DNA from: Chloroflexota bacterium
GTDB lineage: Bacteria; Chloroflexota; Dehalococcoidia; Lucifugimonadales; JACPCL1
Assembly: GCA_016210395.1 (NCBI GenBank)
Contig: JACQUI010000227.1
Location: forward strand, 1 to 11,370
Direction of reading: 5' to 3'
DNA length: 11,370 nucleotides
Shown: in pieces, positions 7,272 to 11,370 of the stretch
Numbering within the stretch: position 1 is the stretch's first letter
Layout: every line of letters starts with the position of its first letter
Position numbers and translations under genes: made by a program
Notes under the pieces: generated by a model
Told to the model about the DNA's origin: nothing
The model's input: the letters and a program-made list of their open reading frames with translations, nothing else
Databases searched by the model: none

Positions 7272-7309
7272 GACCTCTCCCTCCGGCTCCCACTCCTGAA
7301 GGGGGAGGA
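7272..7309. repeat. Family B repeat (CTCTCCCTCCGG variant)
   Basis: GACCTCTCCCTCCGG leader and an imperfect C/G-rich stem around CCTGAAGG. It belongs to the same sub-type as the copy at 8834. Confidence 0.75.
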
Positions 7310-7337
7310 AGGGCTATTGTCTGGGCTGGCGACGGCC

Positions 7338-7375
7338 GACCTAACCCTTGCCTCTTCCCGTCGCGGGAAGGGGGG
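7338..7375. repeat. Family B repeat at the 3' end of the DUF5615 gene
   Basis: GACCTAACCC leader, then CTTCCCG (7354-7360), TCG, CGGGAAG (7364-7370). It starts 8 bases beyond the TAG that would end the full-length DUF5615 frame. Confidence 0.82.
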
Positions 7376-7382
7376 TCATTGG

Positions 7383-7742
7383 CTAGCGCAATGGCCTGAG
7401 ACGGTGGCGGCCTGGCTCGACGACAACGAAGAGGTTGTGCAACTCGTCTTCGGTATGCTCTGCCAGGACGCGAAGGATCTGGCTATGAACTTGGGGAGCG
7501 TTGAGGGGGCTCATCCGCAGGAAGATGATGCCTGAAGAGGGGGCTTAGTGGAGGTACGTAAGCGTTCCGTAATCTGAGTCGCGAGTCAGCATGATGCGCC
7601 GGGTGCTGAAGGCGTGACGCAGGATTTCAGGGTCAGGAGTGGCAGAGAGGCCGACGTCATAGACGGTCACTACGTCGTGACCATGCTGGCGAAGGAAGGC
7701 AACCGTGGGAAAGTAGACGTCTTCATCCGAAAGGAGCCGCAT
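7383..7742 (-). pseudogene. DUF5615 PIN-like toxin gene with an in-frame stop
   Basis: The first 65 codons (7742-7548) encode the N-terminal half of a DUF5615 protein, a PIN/Mut7-C-like family usually paired with DUF433 and proposed to be a toxin: MRLLSDEDV with acidic residues 6-8, then LTRDSDYGTL with Asp55 and Asp57. A TAA (7547-7545) then ends the frame. Reading on in the same frame gives 53 further codons (GIIFLRMSPL, LRVLAEHTEDEL, VVVEPGRHRLR) to a TAG at 7383, which is the expected C-terminal half. Total length of 119 codons matches the family. There is no frameshift, so a single recent nonsense change is the simplest reading. The shortened 65-residue product could still be made. It follows the DUF433 gene after 6 bases. 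Confidence 0.8.
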
Positions 7743-7748
7743 GTGCTG

Positions 7749-7979
7749 CTAAGCCTGGAGAAGATGCACTTCTTCGTTCTTTATGAGCTGGGTGGCGTAG
7801 TGGATGCAGGCTTGTACGTCTTCAGGGGTGAGGGAAGGGTAGTACTCCCTGCTGATAATGTCAAAGGACATGCCTGCCTCTACCAGTTCCAGGACGGCAT
7901 AGACGGGGATGCGTGTGCCGGCCACGCAGGGCCGCCCGCCGAGGATGTCAGGGCTAACTGAGATGCGCGGGGTTTCCAT
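7749..7979 (-). CDS. DUF433 family protein, probable antitoxin
   Basis: A 76-residue protein with the typical DUF433 signature: ISVSPDILGGRPCVAGTRIPVYAVLELVEAG at residues 6-36, and YYPSLTPEDVQACIHYA at 46-62, a helix-turn-helix-like fold. DUF433 proteins are usually encoded next to DUF5615 or PIN-like proteins and are proposed antitoxins. The start is firm: AGGAGG (7993-7988) lies 8 bases before the ATG. The partner starts 6 bases downstream, but is interrupted by a stop, so this antitoxin may now act without a full toxin. Confidence 0.88.
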   Translation of the reverse strand: METPRISVSPDILGGRPCVAGTRIPVYAVLELVEAGMSFDIISREYYPSLTPEDVQACIHYATQLIKNEEVHLLQA

Positions 7980-7987
7980 GAGTGAAG

Positions 7988-7993
7988 CCTCCT
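7988..7993 (-). promoter_or_regulatory. Strong Shine-Dalgarno for the DUF433 gene
   Basis: AGGAGG on the minus strand, 8 bases before the ATG at 7979. It stands out because most genes in this window lack a clear site. Confidence 0.75.
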
Positions 7994-8047
7994 GTGCTGG
8001 GGCGTGTGCCTTCAGGATACAGGATGGGCATGGGAGGCGGAAGGGGC

Positions 8048-8084
8048 GACCTAACCCCTGGCCCCTTCCCTAAAGGGAAGGGGG
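8048..8084. repeat. Family B repeat
   Basis: GACCTAACCCCTGG leader, then CCCCTTCCCT, AA, AGGGAAGGGG: a 10-base perfect stem. It lies between the DUF433 gene and the PIN toxin gene. Confidence 0.87.
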
Positions 8085-8113
8085 ACTGAGACGTGGGCAG
8101 GGGCCAGAGACGC

Positions 8114-8136
8114 GGGCAGGAAGACCCTGCCCCTAC
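8114..8136. repeat. Degenerate family A-like stem-loop
   Basis: GGGCAGG (8114-8120), a 5-base loop, CCTGCCC (8126-8132), then CTAC, as in the family A right end. It lies 22 bases beyond the PIN toxin stop. Confidence 0.6.
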
Positions 8137-8157
8137 AGAAGGCGGGAAGGGGGACTT

Positions 8158-8577
8158 TCAAGCATCCGGCAAAAGCTGCAGGCTGTCCACGTGGCGAGGG
8201 CGCAGGATGCTGAAATGGCGGTGGTCAAGGGTGGCCAGCTTTGGCTCGTTGAGGCGCTCGACGATGGCCAGCACAGCGGCATCAACAAAGCCGATGTCTG
8301 CATCTTCGTAGCGACTGCAAAGCTCGTGGACTCGCCGGAAATCCGGCGGCTGGAGGTCTTCAACGCGATAGGCCCCGGCGATGATGTCGTCCAGGAGGGC
8401 CGCGAAGATGCCGGGGTGCATGCGAACATGCACCAGGTAGTCAACCTCTACAAGGACCGGAGATGGAATAACCAGCGCTTCACCTGCCGACGCAATGAGG
8501 GCGCTGCAAGCTGCGTGATCGGCATCGGTGCGATCAAGGGAGGCGTACAGAGGGCCGGTGTCAAGGATCAGCGCCAC
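8158..8577 (-). CDS. PIN-domain toxin (VapC type)
   Basis: A 139-residue PIN-domain protein; VapC-type members are Mg-dependent RNases that cut tRNA or rRNA. The acidic pocket can be placed at Asp6 (LILDTGPL), Glu44 (PVLVEVDYL), Asp94/Asp99 (ADIGFVDAAV) and Asp118 (LATLDHRHF), so the catalytic set looks complete. The start is a GTG that lies within the end of the RHH antitoxin gene: the reading frames overlap by 10 bases (GTGGCGCTGA), a classic sign of coupled translation. Asp6 falls where expected, supporting this start. The target RNA cannot be inferred. Confidence 0.9.
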   Translation of the reverse strand: MALILDTGPLYASLDRTDADHAACSALIASAGEALVIPSPVLVEVDYLVHVRMHPGIFAALLDDIIAGAYRVEDLQPPDFRRVHELCSRYEDADIGFVDAAVLAIVERLNEPKLATLDHRHFSILRPRHVDSLQLLPDA

Positions 8578-8792
8578 GAGCGGGGCTCCGGGCGAAAGTC
8601 CGCTGAGCGGCGGGCAGTGTCCGTGTGTCCAGAAGCGCCGATTCCGAGGCTCTTGGGTTTGGGACGATACGAGCGAGCTTTCTCTTCCAGGGCTTCCCTT
8701 ACGAGGGCGGCCATGGAGGTGCGCCGCTCCGCGGCCATGAGGCGCAGGCGCTCCAGCAGTTCATCCGGGATGGAGATGGTGGTGCGTTCCAT
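8568..8792 (-). CDS. Ribbon-helix-helix antitoxin (CopG/VapB-like)
   Basis: A 74-residue antitoxin. Residues 1-40 form a ribbon-helix-helix DNA-binding unit (TTISIPDELLERLRLMAAERRTS, then MAALVREALEE), and the tail (SLGIGASGHTDTA, PEPRSWR) is the usual toxin-binding extension of this VapB subgroup. It would bind its own promoter and neutralise the PIN protein downstream. The 10-base overlap with the toxin frame keeps the two in step. No clear Shine-Dalgarno precedes the ATG at 8792; two further ATGs occur a few bases upstream. Confidence 0.9.
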   Translation of the reverse strand: MERTTISIPDELLERLRLMAAERRTSMAALVREALEEKARSYRPKPKSLGIGASGHTDTARRSADFRPEPRSWR

Positions 8793-8833
8793 AGCATCAT
8801 GGTAGCAGCGGTGATGGCAGGGAGCAAGGGGCC

Positions 8834-8874
8834 GACCTCACCCTCCGGCTCCCTCCCCTGAAGGGGGAGGGAGG
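8834..8874. repeat. Family B repeat forming the 3' end of the DUF433-like gene
   Basis: GACCTCACCCTCCGG leader and a CTCCCTCCCC / GGGGGAGGGAG stem. Its TCA at 8838-8840 is the TGA stop of the orphan DUF433 frame, and the last ten or so codons of that gene are repeat sequence. Confidence 0.85.
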
Positions 8875-9125
8875 GCGCTCTTGCCTTCCTGCGTGGCGCG
8901 CATCCGGCGGTGAACGCCGCGATGTTTCTCGGTGACTGGTTTGTAGCCGGCGCAGGCCTGGATGTCCTCTGGAGTGAGGTTGGGGTAGTAGTCTTTGGGG
9001 ATTTCTTCCACGGATGCGCCGGACCGCAGGAGCTCCTGCACCATGTAGACGGGGATGCGCGTGCCAGCAACGCATGGGCGTCCGCCGTGGATTTCGGGGT
9101 TGATGGTGATGCGAGGGTGAGCCAT
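8838..9125 (-). CDS. Orphan DUF433 protein with repeat-derived C-terminus
   Basis: A 95-residue protein from the ATG at 9125. Residues 1-60 are DUF433: ITINPEIHGGRPCVAGTRIPVYMVQELLRSG, then YYPNLTPEDIQACAGY. The usual protein ends at about 75 residues. Here the tail after the QACAGY stretch is unlike the family (KPVTEKHRGVHRRMR) and finishes with ALPPPSGEGAGG, a translation of a family B repeat that also provides the stop. A longer frame opens at 9179, but the added residues do not fit the family. No DUF5615 or PIN partner follows; the next gene is the RHH/PIN pair. It is probably a remnant antitoxin or a solo regulator. Confidence 0.8.
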   Translation of the reverse strand: MAHPRITINPEIHGGRPCVAGTRIPVYMVQELLRSGASVEEIPKDYYPNLTPEDIQACAGYKPVTEKHRGVHRRMRATQEGKSALPPPSGEGAGG

Positions 9126-9168
9126 ACGTACTTCCGAAATGCGGTTTACCACAGCGAGAAAGAGAAGA

Positions 9169-10059
9169 TCACGCGCCAAATAATAGCGTGGCGATTTCGC
9201 GATGACGATCTATGACGCTGTGGAGATCGTAAACATCTTCTGCCGTCATTACCGTGGTCACGGAGCCGATCTCATGGAATGTACCTGAGAAGTAAGGAAC
9301 CAAGAGTTGCGAAGCCTTCACCTTGTCCCTTTCGTCCGTGACAACAAGAAAGAGCCGCGCACGCCACAGGTCGTGGGCATGTTTCAACTTGGCCAACGCT
9401 TCAACCACATTGCCTTTGTGCTGGACTTCAAAACAATGAGAGGCCCTGGGCAAGGCTTCGGAATCCTTCCAGACTACATCGTAACGATACATCGCTTCGC
9501 GATACTCGCCCTTTGCAAACTTCCTAAGGATGTGGCCGATGTCAATGAGTTTGTCCTGGACTTCCTGGTGGATATGTTGTTGTTGCTGGCGTTCTTCGGG
9601 GGTCAGCGCTACATCTGAAGTAAATGGCTTGTTTGCTTGTTGCACCAGCATGTCCAACTGGTCACGCTCTTTTTCAAGCCGTAGTCGCCCTTTCTCCGTT
9701 ATCCGCCAGATGCCTTGACGGCCAACAGCGCGCCAGTGAGCAAGCTCAGCCTTCTCAACAAGCCTTTGCCTGACCCATTGCACCCGGTTCTCCCAGGTTG
9801 TGTCCTTGCTGCTATGAGGACGGATAAGCTCTTCATCAGTAATCTGCGGAAAATAGCTGGCGACCCGCCGATAAATTTCGCCATTGCGAATGCTGACTTC
9901 GCCACCTGCGTCGGCGATCTCTTTGAGCAAAGGGAGTTCAATGGCCTTGTTTGGTGGGTATGGCATTGGTATGACGTCGGGATTTCGCGCTGAATTGCCC
10001 CGAGCATACCATTTGTTCTCCGTTTGGTCCACCCGAAAAGTGACCTTGGAAGGCTTCAT
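9169..10059 (-). CDS. Mrr-N-type winged-helix protein with nuclease-like C-terminus
   Basis: A 296-residue protein. Residues about 38-132 resemble the Mrr N-terminal winged helix (ELPLLKEIADAGGEVS ... GIWRITEKGRLRLEKE), a DNA-binding unit of Mrr-type restriction proteins. The C-terminal part (about 165-296) has a possible PD-(D/E)XK-like core: YDVVW with Asp194 and FEVQHKGN with Glu211 and Gln213, followed by a helix (VVEALAKLKHAHDLW) and strand (RLFLVVTD). This fits an Mrr-like or related endonuclease in which the second acidic motif is ExQ. A restriction-like defence role is inferred. AAAGAGG lies just before the ATG at 10059, supporting this start; a Met at residue 32 is an alternative. 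Base composition is clearly lower in GC than the neighbours, a sign of transfer. It lies 27 bases after the small acidic gene. Confidence 0.78.
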   Translation of the reverse strand: MKPSKVTFRVDQTENKWYARGNSARNPDVIPMPYPPNKAIELPLLKEIADAGGEVSIRNGEIYRRVASYFPQITDEELIRPHSSKDTTWENRVQWVRQRLVEKAELAHWRAVGRQGIWRITEKGRLRLEKERDQLDMLVQQANKPFTSDVALTPEERQQQQHIHQEVQDKLIDIGHILRKFAKGEYREAMYRYDVVWKDSEALPRASHCFEVQHKGNVVEALAKLKHAHDLWRARLFLVVTDERDKVKASQLLVPYFSGTFHEIGSVTTVMTAEDVYDLHSVIDRHREIATLLFGA

Positions 10060-10086
10060 GGCCTCTTTCCCCGCGAAGCCATTCCC

Positions 10087-10368
10087 CTACCAGTTAAAGT
10101 GAAGCTCTATTGTGTCGCCCTCCCACGGGAGAGACTCAACCCATGCCCAGACTTCTGATTCCTCCCGGTCAGTCCAATCTCTGGCCTCGGCGAAGTCCTC
10201 AAGCATTTGCCGCACATGCTCCTTCTCAAAGCCTCCCCAGCTATTGCTTTCGCCGCCCATGTAGCCGTTGACATTGGCTTCTTCAGCCAGCCGCCAGGCA
10301 AAGTCGTAGGCGTGCCCGTCCGGGCGGTCCAGGTATTGAATCGAGATGATACCGATGTCCAGTCCCAT
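10087..10368 (-). CDS. Small, very acidic, Trp-rich protein of unknown function
   Basis: A 93-residue protein that I do not recognise. It has no signal peptide or membrane segment. It holds 21 Asp/Glu against 6 Arg/Lys (net about -15) and seven tryptophans (residues 25, 44, 65, 74, 76, 82, 93). The middle part (49-80) looks helical. An AGGAGG lies 6 bases before the ATG, so expression is likely. It is the first gene of a probable pair with the Mrr-N-type protein (27-base gap). A partner, inhibitor or DNA-mimic role for the nuclease-like neighbour is possible, but only the context and charge suggest it. Confidence 0.7.
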   Translation of the reverse strand: MGLDIGIISIQYLDRPDGHAYDFAWRLAEEANVNGYMGGESNSWGGFEKEHVRQMLEDFAEARDWTDREESEVWAWVESLPWEGDTIELHFNW

Positions 10369-10374
10369 GGTTAA

Positions 10375-10380
10375 CCTCCT
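10375..10380 (-). promoter_or_regulatory. Strong Shine-Dalgarno for the small acidic gene
   Basis: AGGAGG on the minus strand, six bases (TTAACC) before the ATG at 10368. It fixes the start of the gene. Confidence 0.75.
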
Positions 10381-10391
10381 GGTCGTTTGGA

Positions 10392-10414
10392 CCAGGGATT
10401 GTATCGGACCCTGG
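10392..10414 (-). promoter_or_regulatory. Inverted repeat over a candidate -10 box
   Basis: CCAGGG (10392-10397) and CCCTGG (10409-10414) are separated by 11 bases that contain TACAAT on the minus strand (10403-10398), five of six matches to the -10 consensus. A repressor on this repeat would block the promoter of the small acidic/Mrr-like pair. No matching -35 lies 17 bases away, so the promoter call is tentative. Confidence 0.4.
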
Positions 10415-10522
10415 GGCGTTTGAGAGGACCCCTGTCAAGCTGGACCAAAACAGTTGATGGGCAAAAAGGGACGGGGCAGGTCTCCTCGCCCATGCCAGCG
10501 GGGGTGGCAGGCAGGGGGAGAT

Positions 10523-10545
10523 GGGCGCAAGCCTTGCGCCCCTAC
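10523..10545. repeat. Family A palindrome, centre GCAAG/CTTGC
   Basis: GGGCGCAAG, one C, CTTGCGCCC, then CTAC. Same centre as the copy at 1299-1322, some 9 kb away. Confidence 0.82.
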
Positions 10546-10575
10546 GGATGGCGCCGCGTGGTTGGCGCAGGCAAA

Positions 10576-10605
10576 CGTAGGGGCGACGCATGCGTCGCCC
10601 CTACG
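10576..10605. repeat. Family A palindrome, 30-base perfect
   Basis: CGTAGGGGCGACGCA is followed directly by its exact complement TGCGTCGCCCCTACG with no spacer. The ends are as in other family A copies but the centre is GACGCA/TGCGTC. Confidence 0.9.
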
Positions 10606-10612
10606 GGTGTAA

Positions 10613-10650
10613 CCCCATCCTCAATCCTTCCCCCGCAAGGGGGGAAGGAA
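10613..10650. repeat. Family B repeat downstream of the Hcp-like gene
   Basis: Degenerate leader CCCCATCCTCAA, then TCCTTCCCCC (10625-10634), a 5-base loop, GGGGGAAGGA (10640-10649). It begins 9 bases after the stop of the Hcp-like gene, so it would form a hairpin at the mRNA 3' end. No T-run follows. Confidence 0.75.
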
Positions 10651-10657
10651 GATTGGC

Positions 10658-11370
10658 TTACTGGCCCGACCAGGTGTCGGTGGCGGTGGTCTTGGTGATC
10701 TCGTTGGTCCAGGTGATCTTCTGGAAGGTGAAGGAGACCTCTTCTTGCTGGATGCTTCCGAGGCCAGCGCCGGACTTCTCCAGGACGTGCGGGATGACGA
10801 AGGTCCGCCGCGCCTCGCCGGCGGAGGTGAGGACTTCGGGATTGAAGCCGAAGACGCTGATGCCGGAGATGAGGACGTTTTCGAGCTCGATCTTGTAGTA
10901 GCGCTCCTCTGCGCCGGCGTCGTTGTCGCGGTAGAGATCAAGGGTGACGGTGAGGGGCGTGCCGTTGATGTAGGCCTTGGCAAGCAGGGGGCTTGCTTTG
11001 TCAATGCGCTTGAGGAAGATAATGGGTTGGTATTGCCGCCTGCCGGTTGCCATGCCGCTGGCCTGGTCGCGGGGGGACTTGACATCGTAGCTGAAGCTGA
11101 GGACTTCGATGGCGCCCTCTTTGCCGCGGGCGGTGACCTCGCCCTCGAGCTTTGCGCCGGCGGAGGCGATGCGCATGACCATGCAGGGATCGCAGACGCC
11201 GCCGGACGCGGCGGGGGCGGGAGCGGTCCCGGCGGCGCCGGTAGCAAGCCGGGAGTCTGAGGCGACGGCGGTCTGGCGCGCGGCCACGGGGGCAGGCGCG
11301 GGTGTGGGCGTAGGCGTGGCAGCGGCGGCCCGGGTTGGGGCGGTGGGCGTGGGCTCGGCGGCGGTGGGGC
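10658..11370 (-). CDS. Hcp-like (type VI tube) domain on a Pro/Thr-rich linker, 5' end outside window
   Basis: The 3' 236 codons of a gene whose start lies beyond the right edge. The visible N-terminal part is a linker of repeated Pro-Thr and Pro-Ala units (for example TPTPTPAPAP), typical of exported Chloroflexota proteins. From about 11194 an Hcp-like beta-barrel domain follows: LEGEVTARGKEGAIEVLSFS, IIFLKRIDKASPLL, YYKIELENVLISGI and a final EEVSFTFQKITW strand, the order seen in the type VI secretion Hcp family. A VCDPC pair of cysteines precedes the domain. Other type VI genes are not in view, so this is more likely an exported or surface Hcp-fold protein than part of a secretion machine. 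Function unknown. Confidence 0.8.
   Translation of the reverse strand, partial: PTAAEPTPTAPTRAAAATPTPTPAPAPVAARQTAVASDSRLATGAAGTAPAPAASGGVCDPCMVMRIASAGAKLEGEVTARGKEGAIEVLSFSYDVKSPRDQASGMATGRRQYQPIIFLKRIDKASPLLAKAYINGTPLTVTLDLYRDNDAGAEERYYKIELENVLISGISVFGFNPEVLTSAGEARRTFVIPHVLEKSGAGLGSIQQEEVSFTFQKITWTNEITKTTATDTWSGQ

Larger units (their letters stand above)
6872..7382. other. Repeat-rich non-coding stretch
   Basis: About 510 bases between sbcD and the DUF5615 remnant, filled by four family B copies (6869-6907, 7208-7246, 7272-7309, 7338-7375) and two blocks of CGGGCA-type repeats. A minus-strand frame from 7105 is open to the TGA at 6872, but it codes repeat-derived Pro/Arg/Ser-rich sequence and is not taken as a gene. 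A less GC-rich patch near 6990-7045 contains AGGAGG on the minus strand (7013-7008), possibly a leftover of the ancestral sbcD leader. Confidence 0.65.
10369..10657. other. Intergenic stretch with promoter region and three repeats
   Basis: 289 bases with no supportable gene. The right part holds a family B repeat and two family A palindromes that lie downstream of the Hcp-like gene. The left part is the control region of the small acidic gene. Confidence 0.6.

Noticed and set aside
7317..7535. Plus-strand 72-codon frame
   Set aside because: It is antisense to the C-terminal half of the DUF5615 gene and the adjoining repeat.
7545..7547. TAA as a recoded sense codon in DUF5615
   Set aside because: Several other genes here (CopD, GlmL, Hcp-like) end in TAA, so a general reassignment is not supported; a nonsense mutation is simpler.
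6869..8874. Spaced repeats as a CRISPR array
   Set aside because: Units are irregularly spaced, palindromic and GC-rich, with no uniform spacers and no cas genes.
10433..10438. TTGACA on the minus strand as -35 of the small acidic gene
   Set aside because: It lies 29 bases from the TACAAT, far outside the 16-18 base range.

Overview
The window is GC-rich. It carries 12 recognisable protein genes, all on the minus strand, with no RNA genes and no CRISPR array seen. Palindromic GC-rich repeats at gene ends, a Pro/Thr-rich linker on a surface-type protein, and the mix of HflKC, a GlmL-like ATPase and VapBC/DUF433 modules suggest a Chloroflexota genome, perhaps Dehalococcoidia-like. That assignment is an inference from style, not a marker-gene result.

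Layout, left to right (transcription runs right to left). Positions 98-1198: a TlpA/ResA-type thioredoxin followed by a CopD-domain membrane protein. Positions 1454-2872: a GlmL/MutL-family actin-fold ATPase with no mutase gene beside it. Positions 2873-3438: non-coding with two palindromic repeats. Positions 3439-5454: hflK-hflC, with a good sigma70-like promoter at 5499-5527. Positions 5573-6868: sbcD (Mre11 family), without sbcC. Positions 6872-7382: repeat-rich and non-coding. Positions 7383-9125: toxin-antitoxin-like genes, namely a DUF433/DUF5615 pair whose toxin half has an in-frame stop, an intact RHH/PIN (VapBC) pair, and an orphan DUF433. Positions 9169-10368: a lower-GC pair, a winged-helix plus nuclease-like (Mrr-N type) protein preceded by a very acidic Trp-rich small protein. 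Positions 10658-11370: the 3' part of a secreted-looking protein with a C-terminal Hcp-like (type VI tube) domain.

Two dispersed repeat families shape the region. Family A is a near-perfect palindrome with conserved GTAGGGGC/GCCCCTAC ends and a variable centre that stays self-complementary. Family B is a C-rich leader (consensus GACCTAACCCC) followed by a stem-loop. At least nine B copies are visible. One B copy lies in frame inside sbcD, another sits exactly at the sbcD start and supplies an in-frame TGA with no normal start codon after it, and a third supplies the C-terminal residues and stop of the orphan DUF433 gene. The repeats have therefore altered genes here as well as filling gaps.

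The most interesting observations are the double repeat hit on sbcD, the nonsense-broken DUF5615 toxin gene with its downstream half intact, and the low-GC small-acidic-protein/Mrr-like pair with an inverted repeat over its candidate -10 box.
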